Source of the DNA: Saturnia japonica
Lineage: Eukaryota > Arthropoda > Insecta > Lepidoptera > Saturniidae
NCBI GenBank assembly: GCA_033032175.1
Contig: CM065320.1
Span: forward strand, 5,332,001-5,396,000
DNA: 64,000 nt
Reading direction: 5' to 3'
Positions 24,090 through 33,874 of this stretch are shown here, piece after piece (the stretch's first letter is position 1; every line of letters begins with the position of its first letter). The position numbers and the translations under genes are program-made. The notes under the pieces were generated by a model that was not told the origin of the DNA, made no database searches, and saw only the letters and a program-made list of their open reading frames with translations.

Positions 24090-24245
24090 TAGTACATTAT
24101 TGCAAAGGCCGGGAAATAGGCAATTGCAGGTCGAGTATGAGTTTGAAGGCCGAGCCGTAGACAAGGACTTCACTAAGACGAGACAGGCAATTGCCATTTC
24201 CGCCGAGGCATATATAGTGTTTATCTCAAACATGCATTGATATAT
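24068..24245 (+). mobile_element. MITE-like repeat with short imperfect inverted ends
   Basis: The ends read ATATTTCCACGCATTTTTGA and, reversed, ATATATCAATGCATGTTTGA. The core has GCAATTGCAGGTCGAG and GGCAATTGCCATTTCCGCC. A second copy lies in opposite orientation at 31095-31262. Both copies happen to leave open frames sharing ASAEMAIACLVLVKS; that reflects the repeat, not a gene. Confidence 0.6.
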
Positions 24246-24768
24246 TAGATAGATAAATAGAAAATTGGCGGCAAAACTGAAAATTTGTTTTGATTTGTTA
24301 TTTACATACTTAATAAATATAAATTAAATATACTGTCTTCGACTGTAGCTTGATATTTAGCTGTGTTTGTTACAGGGTGCTATTATATTAGGCGTTAACG
24401 GAGCATGGTGGAGTATCGAACTCTGTAATACTACAACAAAAGACATAGAATTTCTTGATGACAAAGCAATAATAACATTGAGCGACACTAAAATAAAGAT
24501 TGACCGGATATTTATAATCCGAGGATAGTTCCTAAAAAATGTAAAAAAATATTAAAATCTTCGTCCAGCGAACATAGCATTAGATAGGTTTTTTCTTAAC
24601 TTTCAGAAAGGGAAGAGCACGAAGCAGGTCATTGGAAGACACTAAATAGCTAAAATACCTAAAGAAATAGCAACTTATTAAATCTTGACAAATCCTGAAT
24701 ATTACACTGGACATTGTTTTCGTAGATCTTCAGCCACTCTTCTGGCTGATTCTGGAGCGAATTTGACG
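24246..24768. other. AT-rich flank of the large retrotransposon
   Basis: No gene or repeat recognised. It ends at the target-site duplication of the element inserted at 24784. Confidence 0.5.
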
Positions 24769-24783
24769 ACTCTGAAAAGACAC
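24769..24783 (+). repeat. Target-site duplication, 3' side of the retrotransposon
   Basis: ACTCTGAAAAGACAC, identical to 30722-30736; adjoins the poly(A) tail of the element. Confidence 0.93.
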
Positions 24784-25314
24784 TTTTTTTTTTTTTTTTT
24801 TTTTTTTTAGAACTGTCTACACTGTTAGCCTTAGGGGCCCTAAAGCCGCTGCGGCTTTTACAGCTTCACCGGACTTGGGGGCGAGCGCAGAGGGCACTCA
24901 GCCGCGAAAGTTTTGTGGACGACTCGCACGAGGGTGCCAAAGTGGCCGGACCTCGGCTCGGGCGGTCGTCGCGTTCGCAAATAGGTCGCGATCTATTCGA
25001 ATCCCTACACCTACGATTCGAGCTAACTAAATATACACATAGGCACGTTCCCTTCCTCCTGGGAGGAAGGAAGGAACCGTGCGTATGTGTATTCAGTAAT
25101 CGGAATGTTTCTACACTAACTAGCGCTAACTAACTAGCGTAAAAAAAGAAAAAAAAAAGGTCCCTCACAGAACCTATGTACCTGTGTGGTGTGCACGTGT
25201 GTATGTTCATACGTGTGTAGTGTTGTATGTAGGTAGCTAAGTGATGCACGTACAGTGTCACTTGTATCGCGCGGGCGGTTGCCTGACCCAAGGGTTTCAC
25301 ACCGAGGAACGGAC
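24784..25314 (-). other. 3' UTR and poly(A) tail of the retrotransposon
   Basis: Starts after the ORF2 stop and ends in 25 A. The last bases before the tail, GGCTAACAGTGTAGACAGTT, are conserved in altered form in the relatives at 36480-36559 and 60326-61360 (AACAGTATAGTCA), as expected for the region recognised during reverse transcription. A GT-rich, partly palindromic stretch lies near 25175-25235. Confidence 0.8.
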
Positions 25315-28242
25315 CTAGGCTTGGGTTACCGCTAGAGAGGGTGGACGTGACGGGTGTGCTGGAGCGAAATTGACCGCCCGCCCTCTGCGGAGAGAACGGT
25401 GGTTACGCGGGCGTGGGCGCTGGCACGCTCTGTTTGGAGAGACGGATGTGTAATATTTATTCGAATTTTCGATGTGATCGTCGGGATCAATAAAAATATT
25501 GCGCGGCCGGCGTTTCCACCGGATGTCCGTGGGTGCCGGAACATAAGTGGCGGCTGTTTTTATTAACGGATTCGCGTGGTTCGACGCGGTGTCGAAATAC
25601 GAACGGGAGAGCTGTTTAACGTAGGCATGTATCGAAGGAAGCTCCATATCTCTATGGAGATCTACGCTTCGAACATACCACGGGGCCCCGGTGAGACGAT
25701 AGAGGAACCTATTCTGTATCGATTGTAACCGTTTGAAACTCGACTCGGACATATGTGCGAACACGGCGCAACTGTATGTCAAAATTGGTCGAATACACGT
25801 CTTGTAGAGCGTGAGCTTATGTCGCGTGGACATTTTACTCACCGAACACAACAGAGGATGCAACCGGCCCAGGACCCACGCGGCCCTGTTCCTAACCTTA
25901 CGGATGTGGGGTCTAAAAGAGAGCCTACTATCTAGGGTTACCCCTAGATATTTGGTCTCTCTTACATACGGAATCGGATTATCGTAGAGCTTAACAGGTT
26001 TAAGCTTCCACGGTATCTGTGACGAATCCGCATCGAAGAGCATCGCGGCGCTCTTCGAGGGATTAACGGCTATACGCCACTCGTTAAACCACTTCCCGAG
26101 AGTGGTCACGGAGCGTTGGACTTTGTGTCTGAGGTGGGATCTATTCCTATCTGAGGCATATAAGACTGTATCGTCAGCGTATAGCCCTACCTCGACCTCC
26201 GGGAGTCGAGGTAGGTCACTGACGTACAGGTTAAATAGGCTAGGAGCCAGGATCGATCCTTGGGGAACGCCTGAGCGTATTGGACGGGGCGTGGACAATT
26301 CACCTTCCACTCTATAGCGGAAGGTGCGATCTGTTAGATAGTCGCGAATTATTTTAATTAGCCTATCGGGGACTTCAAAGCGGTACAACTTGTAAACCAA
26401 TCCCTCGTGCCAGACCTTGTCAAAGGCCTTGGCCACGTCGAAAAAGACCGCAAGTGTACGGCGGGGCTTATAAAGTTCAGCAAAATTAAATGCAACGTGC
26501 TCCGTGAGGCGGTGCACTTGATGAGTGCAAGAATATCTAGCACGGAAACCGAATTGCTCAGGCGGATAGAGGTCTTTCTCCTCTATTACTGGCTTGAGAC
26601 GGTTCAGAAGGATCCGCTCGTAAATTTTCCCTAACGTATTTAGGAGACTGATCGGGCGATAGCTGTCGGGAAGCGACGCGCTCTTGCCGGGCTTACGGAT
26701 ACCTATGACTATTGCCTTTTTCCAGGCGACTGGAAAATGGCAGTGGACTATGGCTACATTGAAGATGCAGACCAATAGAGCTATGAGGCGATCAGGAAGA
26801 AGCCTAAGTACTTCGTTCCTAATCCCGTCGGGACCTGGTGCTTTTCTGAGCTTAAGGCTTTTTATAATGGAAAGAACCTCCTCAGACGTGACTGGGGACA
26901 GGGAGGCTGTCGCGGGGAGCTTGTCCAGCTCCCGCACGCATCCATCGATACCCTCGACCCGGTCGGTATTTGCATCGACACTGTTCGGAGAGCACTGGCT
27001 CTCCAAACAAGTGGCGAGGCACTCCGCCTTGTCGCTGCTATCGAAGGCGAGCGGTATACCGGGACCCCTCTCGAGGGGGGGCATAAGATAAGAAGCCTCT
27101 ATTTTGAGGCTGCGAGCTAGTTTCCAGTAAGCCAGATGCGACGGCCTTAGCCCTTCGACGAGGGCGTCCCATCTGTGACTCCTGAGTTCTAATATGCGGG
27201 CTCTAACCGCTCTCTGAAGCGCGCGTAAGCGTGCGCGGTTTTCCTCGGTCGGATAGTGGTCGTGCGCACGAGTCGCCGCGTTCTTTTCCGTCAACAACGC
27301 CCGCACGTCGGCAGGGAGTACGAAGCGGCGATCGCTCGCCTCTTCGACCTCTCTCGAGGCCTCTCCGATGCCGACCTGCAGGTGGTCGACCAGGGAATCG
27401 ATCGCGAGATCTACATCCGCAACGGACCCCAATACGTCCGGGATCCTATCTAAGCTGGACGAGGACGGCCTGTCCGCAAGATAATGTTTTAGCTTGGCAT
27501 AGTCAACCACTTGGACCGAAGGAGGGCTAGAGTCGTCTGGTTGACCTAGCTGCATGATGACCGGACGGTGGTCGGAGTCGAGCTCGTGTACGACCCGAAT
27601 GAGTCGTAACCGAAGCGCGATACCTTTAATGAGAGCTACATCAAGCACTGTCGGCATACAGTTGTCTTGAAAGTGGGTGGGAGTGGGTGGCGCTATGACA
27701 TCAAAGTTTAGCACGTTCGTTAGCTCTTCGAGTTTAACCCCATTACTGGAGTCTCTCCAATTGCCAAACGAAGTGTGTCCACAATTGAGGTCACCCGCTA
27801 TAATGACCGATTCACCGAGCGAAAGTAGCTTTTCTAGGTCAGACCTGAGAGGCACTTTCCTCGGCGAGAGATAAACTGAAACTAACGTTATGGACGGGTG
27901 GTCGGTCATTCCTAGTCTACACACGGATACTTCCATATTGGTAAGTATCGGAGGATCTACCGGCGTACAATATAACGATCGTTTGTAATAAATGAGAGTG
28001 CCGCCCCCGCGGCCGGCCCGGTCATTTCTTACAATATTGTAGTTCGCGATTTTCGGATCACGTTTAGCACGCTTTAAGAGCGTCTCCTGCACTAAAAGAA
28101 CATCTACTTGGTGATCTTTAAGAAAGGTCGCGACGAGATCACGCTGCGGATATAAGTTCCGTGCGTTAAAAAACGAAAGATTTAACGCTTTCGGTTTAAA
28201 CTTAGCCATTGAAAGGCCCTTATTTATTGTTACTCGCCTCAC
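25315..28242 (-). CDS. Retrotransposon ORF2: APE endonuclease and reverse transcriptase
   Basis: 975 residues with no internal stop. The endonuclease, which nicks target DNA, spans about residues 19-233: FFNARN, QETLL, AGDLNC (149-154) and SDHRPV (223-228) supply the expected Asn, Glu, Asp and His. The reverse transcriptase runs about 460-780: KAPGPDG, the FFDVAKAFDKVWH block with its Asp near 602, SGVPQGS (657-663) and YADD (688-691), followed by the TKYLGV thumb-like block. The C-terminal part is Arg-rich, and no RNase H follows. The first ATG overlaps ORF1 by 23 nt in another frame. A second Met (residue 12, codon 28209-28207) lies 10 nt after the ORF1 stop and just before the conserved domain, so either start could be used; translation by reinitiation is plausible. 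Confidence 0.93.
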   Translation of the reverse strand: MRRVTINKGLSMAKFKPKALNLSFFNARNLYPQRDLVATFLKDHQVDVLLVQETLLKRAKRDPKIANYNIVRNDRAGRGGGTLIYYKRSLYCTPVDPPILTNMEVSVCRLGMTDHPSITLVSVYLSPRKVPLRSDLEKLLSLGESVIIAGDLNCGHTSFGNWRDSSNGVKLEELTNVLNFDVIAPPTPTHFQDNCMPTVLDVALIKGIALRLRLIRVVHELDSDHRPVIMQLGQPDDSSPPSVQVVDYAKLKHYLADRPSSSSLDRIPDVLGSVADVDLAIDSLVDHLQVGIGEASREVEEASDRRFVLPADVRALLTEKNAATRAHDHYPTEENRARLRALQRAVRARILELRSHRWDALVEGLRPSHLAYWKLARSLKIEASYLMPPLERGPGIPLAFDSSDKAECLATCLESQCSPNSVDANTDRVEGIDGCVRELDKLPATASLSPVTSEEVLSIIKSLKLRKAPGPDGIRNEVLRLLPDRLIALLVCIFNVAIVHCHFPVAWKKAIVIGIRKPGKSASLPDSYRPISLLNTLGKIYERILLNRLKPVIEEKDLYPPEQFGFRARYSCTHQVHRLTEHVAFNFAELYKPRRTLAVFFDVAKAFDKVWHEGLVYKLYRFEVPDRLIKIIRDYLTDRTFRYRVEGELSTPRPIRSGVPQGSILAPSLFNLYVSDLPRLPEVEVGLYADDTVLYASDRNRSHLRHKVQRSVTTLGKWFNEWRIAVNPSKSAAMLFDADSSQIPWKLKPVKLYDNPIPYVRETKYLGVTLDSRLSFRPHIRKVRNRAAWVLGRLHPLLCSVSKMSTRHKLTLYKTCIRPILTYSCAVFAHMSESSFKRLQSIQNRFLYRLTGAPWYVRSVDLHRDMELPSIHAYVKQLSRSYFDTASNHANPLIKTAATYVPAPTDIRWKRRPRNIFIDPDDHIENSNKYYTSVSPNRACQRPRPRNHRSLRRGRAVNFAPAHPSRPPSLAVTQA

Positions 28243-30079
28243 GGTCGAGACGTTGTAGCGTCTCTACGAGGCGGGGGAACGCGCAAGCGGTCTTGATGAG
28301 ACCGAAGCGCTCCAAATGGTCATTGTACTCTATTAGCTCGCGGATATCGTGCTCGCGAGTGAGCAGTATCATTAAGTCGTTACTATTAACGACAGCGTTA
28401 GCGGACGCGCGGGGCGCAGGAGCGCGGGGCGCGGGAATATCCATAGCCATAAGGGGCTGTGGATTGGGGCGACGGGGGCCCCATGCGTTCTGCGATGAAC
28501 GCACGGGTTGCGGTTGCACCGCGCGGGGTGCGGAGGGGCCGGTGGCGGCCGGGGACTGGCGCGGGACCGGCAGCGCGGGAAATTCCCCTGACGCCAGCAG
28601 GGGTTGCGCTTTGATGGCTGAGGCGGGGGGCGCCGCCCGGGGGGCCGCCTGCCTCTGCGTGCGTGGCCGCGTGGTACGCGGGGCCTTGGGGCAACCGCGA
28701 TAATTCGCGGGATGCCCCACCTCCCCGCATAACACGCAGCTCGGGGGGACGACGGAGTCACGCTCGCGCGTGCACTCCCGGGTGGGGTGGTCCTCTCGGC
28801 ACTTTACGCACCGCGGACGAGAGTGACAGTTACGGGCAGCGTGCCCGTACAGCTGGCAGTTGTGGCACTGCGCAGGCTGGTGGTTTTTGTATGGGGGCTC
28901 CACGTTAATCCCGGAGAGCCCGCACACCGTCTCTAGCTGGAAGATGGCCTTTCCCTCGGGGGAAAGGTCCAATATGGCCACTACCATTTGTAGTGGCCGC
29001 TTATCTTTATTGTACATCCGGTGTACTTCCCGGATGGGATAACTTTGCTCCTTGAGCGAGGAGCACACCTCCGACGGGTCGAGCTCCACCGGAATGCGGC
29101 GGATGACCACTCGGAGGACGCGCTCCTCCGCGAGAGAATAGGTGTAGAATTGCAGACCTTTCTGCCGGAGGAGGGTGGTGAGTTTACGGTGAGTTTCCGA
29201 AGAACTCACCGAAATAGAAATCCCGTTGACTATGTTTCTGGCCTTGTGGTACTCGAGTTTGAGTCTGCGCATCTCATTGCAGACTCCCATCCAGGCCGCC
29301 TTGTCCCGGATTATGATTGGAGGTGGGGCACGCTCTTTTTTCCCGCCGGCGGGCGCGGGGAGCTGGGAGGACGCGGGGGCGGCGGCGCCCCTGACTACTG
29401 CCTTAGCTATTACCTTAGGCGCCGGTTGAGCAGTCGGACTGCTACGCGCCGTTCGCTTACGCGACGCCACGACGGTGAAGCCGTCGTTCTCGGTATCCAT
29501 CTCCGGAGATGGATCCGGACACGTGGGCGAGTCTTGTTCGACCGGAAGGGCCGAAAACGAGTTTTTCGTCTTTAACGCGGATTCCGTGGATCGCGCGGGA
29601 CGGACGTACGGGCTATTTTTGGCAACCCTAGATTGAGATCGCGAATTACGCGGCCCTCGCCTAACGGAGACGGGGCTTGACCCGCGCGATTGGCTAGTCG
29701 GGACAGGGGGCGTGGCCGTAGGCGCAGCCACGGCCCCGGATGACGCGGCGGACAGGCGCGTAACGCTGCGCGTGGGACGTTTGGGCGCGACGCCGACTGG
29801 CGCGGCGCCAGTGGATGTAACGGTCGCGACCGTGACGTCATCGGCCGCCTTGCTACCTGAAGCGGCCGCCTCGCTACCTGAAACGGCCTCATGACGGGTC
29901 GCGGTCGCAGCGGTGCGACGCACGCAGGCGTTCTCAGGTAGATTACGGTATTCCTCGTCTAGCGAGGGACACCGTAATACGACGAAATTTTGATAGCGCT
30001 GGTATTGAAACTCCAGCGCTTTCATCCTGGCTTGCAACTTGCCTATGCAAGTGGCCAGGTCGGCAACGTTATTTGCCAT
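28220..30079 (-). CDS. Retrotransposon ORF1: gag-like RNA-binding protein with zinc knuckles
   Basis: 619 residues that would coat the element RNA. The N-terminus (about 1-35) can form a short coiled coil. Residues 50-250 are Ala/Pro/Ser/Arg-rich and probably disordered. A folded region (about 260-400) precedes the zinc knuckles and resembles the domain found upstream of them in jockey-type gags. The knuckles are CHNCQLYGHAARNC (405-418), CVKCREDHPTREC (424-436) and CVLCGEVGHPANYRGC (448-463). The tail is again Pro/Ala-rich. The start is the only good ATG after the 5' UTR, in CAAATAACG-like context on the coding strand. It ends 10 nt before the internal Met of ORF2. The many long frames on the opposite strand are composition artefacts of this GC-rich gene. 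Confidence 0.92.
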   Translation of the reverse strand: MANNVADLATCIGKLQARMKALEFQYQRYQNFVVLRCPSLDEEYRNLPENACVRRTAATATRHEAVSGSEAAASGSKAADDVTVATVTSTGAAPVGVAPKRPTRSVTRLSAASSGAVAAPTATPPVPTSQSRGSSPVSVRRGPRNSRSQSRVAKNSPYVRPARSTESALKTKNSFSALPVEQDSPTCPDPSPEMDTENDGFTVVASRKRTARSSPTAQPAPKVIAKAVVRGAAAPASSQLPAPAGGKKERAPPPIIIRDKAAWMGVCNEMRRLKLEYHKARNIVNGISISVSSSETHRKLTTLLRQKGLQFYTYSLAEERVLRVVIRRIPVELDPSEVCSSLKEQSYPIREVHRMYNKDKRPLQMVVAILDLSPEGKAIFQLETVCGLSGINVEPPYKNHQPAQCHNCQLYGHAARNCHSRPRCVKCREDHPTRECTRERDSVVPPSCVLCGEVGHPANYRGCPKAPRTTRPRTQRQAAPRAAPPASAIKAQPLLASGEFPALPVPRQSPAATGPSAPRAVQPQPVRSSQNAWGPRRPNPQPLMAMDIPAPRAPAPRASANAVVNSNDLMILLTREHDIRELIEYNDHLERFGLIKTACAFPRLVETLQRLDREASNNK

Positions 30080-30721
30080 GGCGGCAGAAGAGGGAGGACA
30101 GTGGGATATTTTTATTTAATTTTAAATTTAAAGGCCTCCCTGCCTTAGGGGCAGGGGGGTGCGCCAAAAAATTTAAAAGACTATCGGAGTCGGCAAGAGA
30201 CCTGTTGTCAAGGTGCAATGACACACAGGAAGGACCTATCAACCCTAAGGAGCCCTAACAAGTCCGGGGCCGAGGACGCAGACCGGTAATTAAACCGGGC
30301 TAGGCCCAAACAGGTTCCCGGGGATGGAGTGTGCAGGATCGGAAGGTTTGGCAGGAGACACCTGGGGCAAGACTATGCGATAACCGCAAAGGCCTAGATT
30401 CCCAGGCCCGTCCGAGTCTGGCTGTTTGTCTCTGAAGGAGACAACCAGCGGGCTGCTCGGGTCACGCCCCACTTGCCTTCGTTGGCACCGTCAGGTATCC
30501 AGCAAGTGACCACAAAACCGTGGATTTACAAAAAAAAACAAGCAAGTCGCACCGAAAAGTGCGGTTTAGCACGCGAGCGTTAGACACTTGTTGGTTTACG
30601 TTGTTATTGCAACAATATATTTGAAATAAATTCCAAATATAAGATCGCAACAATTAAGTTACGTGATGGTCAAAATTGAAAACGGAGCGACACGTCCGTT
30701 CGCAACAGTGACCAAATCGGA
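30080..30721 (-). promoter_or_regulatory. 5' UTR with probable internal promoter of the retrotransposon
   Basis: Jockey-type elements carry a TATA-less pol II promoter inside their first tens of bases. Here GGACGTG occurs at 30697-30691, about +25 to +31 from the element start, close to where a downstream promoter element lies in fly relatives (+28). The match is by motif and spacing only; the true start may differ by a few bases. The rest is a GC-richer leader with no open frame leading into ORF1. Confidence 0.55.
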
Positions 30722-30736
30722 ACTCTGAAAAGACAC
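30722..30736 (+). repeat. Target-site duplication, 5' side of the retrotransposon
   Basis: ACTCTGAAAAGACAC, identical to 24769-24783. Its perfect state argues for a recent insertion. Confidence 0.93.
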
Positions 30737-31094
30737 GGAGGCTGGAAGTCTTATAAAGTGGCTGAAGGCTACACTGAGGACTCAATTGAAATCAAAACTG
30801 ATATAAATAATAAAATAAAACAAAACATCACATTGCAAACTAATTCGGAAAAAGAAGCTCACCCTCTGGCCACTTGCCAACATCTAAGTCTATAGCCATT
30901 CCCCTCAAAACAGGATATTTAGCCATCTACCACTACATCCAATACCCATCTGCAAACTTCATCAGAAGTTCAACGAACAAATATAAATGTGCCGGGGAAA
31001 TCAATAACATTTTCTTTTAGTAATTACCCCAATATGACTAATGTAACTTTTAATATTAATGAAATTTAATGTATAATATAAAAAGTATGTTTTA
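30737..31094. other. AT-rich flank, nothing recognised
   Basis: Continuation of the DNA interrupted by the retrotransposon insertion. Confidence 0.5.
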
Positions 31095-31262
31095 TTTCGA
31101 TGCATGTTTGAGAAAAGCACTATATGTATATGCCTCGGCGGAAATGGCAATTGCCTGTCTCGTTTTAGTGAAGTCCTCGTCTACGGCTCGGCCTTCAAAC
31201 TCAAATTCGACCTGCAATAGCCTATTTCACGGCCTTTGCAATAATGTATTATTTAGAGTCAT
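31095..31262 (-). mobile_element. Second copy of the MITE-like repeat, inverted
   Basis: Reverse-complement copy of 24068-24245: GATGCATGTTTGAGAAAAGC at the left, GGCGGAAATGGCAATTGCC in the middle, GGCCTTTGCAATAATGTA at the right. The right end is eroded. Confidence 0.6.
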
Positions 31263-32127
31263 ACTAAAACAGGGAATAACCAATTTGTGTTTATTTCTAG
31301 TATTGAATCTTTGTCATTTACAAAATCTAGTATAGCTAAGTTTTTGCGAACATACATAAAATTGACAAGACAATACATTAGTGTATCACTTCCTCTATTT
31401 CTTGTATGGATTATTCCTTGCTTGTTGTTTTATAGTATGGTATAAAATAGAATAAAATATAATTTTTTTTTACGCCAAACATCATTATATTTCTGTAAAT
31501 CAGATTTACACATGAAATGAAAAAAGTTTCTGTTTAATCGGAATTAGCAATATGCTGCAAGAGAAACAAAAGGAGTGTGTTGCCCCGGGTCGGCTCAGTT
31601 GGCAATACGACAAAGCTCCGACAAAAGTATGCCCAGCGCACTACAAAGGTCTTACAGCTTAAATGCTACCACCTTCAAATTTGTTTCACTGCACATTATA
31701 CCTATCAAATTATTTATGTCTTTTTATAATGTTAAATCAGACCTGAAATAATTTTTACAACTTTTTTTATGTTATATAAATTACCAAAATATGAGAGAAA
31801 GTGAACTCTTAAATATATTTAAAGAGAGATAAAAAACTTTATTATAGGATACATATTTTCATGTTTATTTTTTTTATTTTATTATTTTGTTTACTCTTAC
31901 TAAGTTTTATTATTTCTTTTAAACCTCTATAATAATTATTACTAAAATTTGTAAGATTTACTGTATATTTACAAAATTCTCATTAAATTAACTAGATATG
32001 GTAATAATATGTAAAAATAAATCTTTAACCTTTTCATATTTTTAATATTATTTCATATTTTAAATAATTCAAATCATTCATTTTATGTTATTTCATTATC
32101 AAAAGATAAATAGATATTTATATTCTA
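31263..32127. other. Very AT-rich DNA, no gene
   Basis: A short GC-richer patch at 31575-31640 is not assignable. Otherwise A/T runs. Confidence 0.5.
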
Positions 32128-32205
32128 CTAGCTGTGCCCGTGGCTTCGCTCATGTGATACATAATGGCCGCGCGAATCATGCTATCCCGCTCAAGGCTAT
32201 TTTAA

Positions 32206-32230
32206 AGTGGTGGTCATATAATTATAAACA
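32206..32230 (+). repeat. Left inverted end of the Tc1-like element
   Basis: Matches the complement of 33850-33874 with one mismatch. Confidence 0.8.
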
Positions 32231-32544
32231 TTTCTTATGAATAAAGAAAGTATAACTTCCACGTACAAATGTTCTTAAAAAATATACTCATTCAATAATG
32301 AATAATTATGCAATAATATAGCCACTCAAATAAAAAAACTCATTAAATGCATAAAATATAAAACATATCTTACTTTTAATTACAAAATGAGTCTTACACA
32401 TGTAGCAGTTTTTTTTGTTACTGGCCGCTTGTTCTTTTTTTCTCGTTCTTTTTTTTTTAATTGGAGAATAACATTTATTTCTTGGCTTTTTCCTATTATT
32501 TTGGCGGCAATTCAAAATTTAATCTGAATTTTATTTTGTTCAAA

Positions 32545-33532
32545 ATGAGTAAAAATAAAAGTTGTGATTCGTCAACTAGGTAAATAATGGTTAATTTACG
32601 TATAGATCATAAGTGGGCGTACAGAAAAATAGCTGAGCATTTCAATTGTTCTATTAAGAAAGTTTTTAATGAAATTGATCATTATAAAACACACGGAACT
32701 GTTGAAAATGTTCTTAGAAAGGCTCGGCCAAGAAAAACCTCTCCCAAATAAGATACGATAATCGTTCGTGTTGCTAAAAGGGCCCAAGTAAAGGCTCCAA
32801 CCAGATTAAAAATGAAGTTTTTTCGCCTGATGACCTGAGTAACATCTTGTCAAGACTGATACGCCGAAGATTAGTGGAAGCTAAATTGTTTGGAATAATC
32901 TCTCGAAAGGTACCGCTTCTTACCAACCAACATCGAGAAAAGCGATTAATATTCGCTAAAAAATATGTTAATTGGACGGTACGAGAATGGAAAAAAGTGT
33001 TATTTACAGATGAAACAAAAATAAATATGGTAAATTCCGATGGAAAGCACGCATAGTATAGTCAAGCACGGTGGTGGTAACATTAAAGTTTTGGGGTGTT
33101 TTTCCGGATGTGGAGTTGGTCCCGTTCGGAAGATTTAAGGTACAATGGATCAATGGCAATGCAAAAATATCTTTGAGCACACAATGATTTCCTACTCGGA
33201 CGATCATTTGCCTGTAACCTGGATCTTTCAACATGACAATGACCCTAAACACACGGCCAATAGCGTCAAATGTTTCCTTAGCGAACAGCGTATATCCGTT
33301 TTAGACTGGGTAGCAAATAGTCCGGATTTAAACCTGATAGAAAATGTCTGGTATATTGTTAAAAAGAAAGTCCCAAACAAACGTAACACCAGTCAAAACG
33401 AAATATATGAATCATTTGTAGAAGCATGGAATTTAACCCCCCTAGAAAAATGTATGAAATTGATTGAATCAATGCCCCGTCGTTGCAAGTGCTGTTATTG
33501 AAAATAAGGAATACGCCACTAAATATTACTAA
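32545..33532 (+). pseudogene. Tc1-type transposase, D34E, broken
   Basis: The gene opens MSKNKSCDSSTR and then meets TAA; the same frame resumes with RIDHKWAYRKIAEHFNCS, a helix-turn-helix region. A second stop follows RKTSPK. Further on: RRRLVEAKLFG, VLFTDETKIN (first catalytic Asp), a break near 33050 where part of the domain is lost, GCFSGCGVGPV, a TAA at about 33136, FQHDNDPKHTAN (second Asp) and SPDLNLIENVW (Glu). I count 34 residues between Asp and Glu. An extra base near 33488 hides the usual C-terminus ending at TAA 33530-33532. At least four disabling changes. Confidence 0.88.
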
Positions 33533-33849
33533 ATTATAACTATTGGTAGGCTGTGGATAGAAGCTATTTCGTAAATAACAATTCTAATTACTAATACTTA
33601 AAAAATATTGTTTTTTATACTTTTTTGTTGTTGTTTCTAATTAGTTGACCATTATTGTTCATACCTTAAAACTGATTTAAATGTTTGTACGTGATGTAAT
33701 ATTGAAACTGCACTTGTGTAATGGGATTTATATTGTTTTTATAATAAATGATAAATCGTTGAACATATTGTTGTCGTATTTATTGTTTAATTTCAAAATA
33801 AATACGATTGCGGTGAAGTATCTTATATAATGTCAAGGACCGTTGGTAG

Positions 33850-33874
33850 TGTTTCTAATTATATGACCACCACT
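33850..33874 (-). repeat. Right inverted end of the Tc1-like element
   Basis: Pairs with 32206-32230. Confidence 0.8.

Larger units (their letters stand above)
24784..30721 (-). mobile_element. Full-length non-LTR retrotransposon, jockey-like, apparently intact
   Basis: A 5938-bp element that moves by target-primed reverse transcription. On the minus strand: a 642-bp 5' UTR (30721-30080), ORF1 with zinc knuckles, ORF2 with APE-type endonuclease and reverse transcriptase, a 506-bp 3' UTR and a 25-base poly(A) tail (T run at 24784-24808). A 15-bp duplication, ACTCTGAAAAGACAC, flanks it at 24769-24783 and 30722-30736 without a mismatch. Both ORFs are open, and the 5' end appears complete because the duplication abuts it. 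There is no RNase H domain and no LTR. The gag type, gene order and lack of RNase H fit the jockey clade. It is markedly less AT-rich than its surroundings. An old truncated relative is at 60326-61360, and a tiny one at 36480-36559. Confidence 0.93.

Noticed and set aside
25332..30000. Many plus-strand and alternative minus-strand open frames of 60-184 codons within the retrotransposon
   Set aside because: They are antisense or out-of-frame shadows of the GC-rich ORF1 and ORF2 and show no domain.
31069..31335. 88-codon frame resembling one at 23982-24233
   Set aside because: Both derive from the same MITE-like repeat in opposite orientation; the shared residues reflect the repeat.
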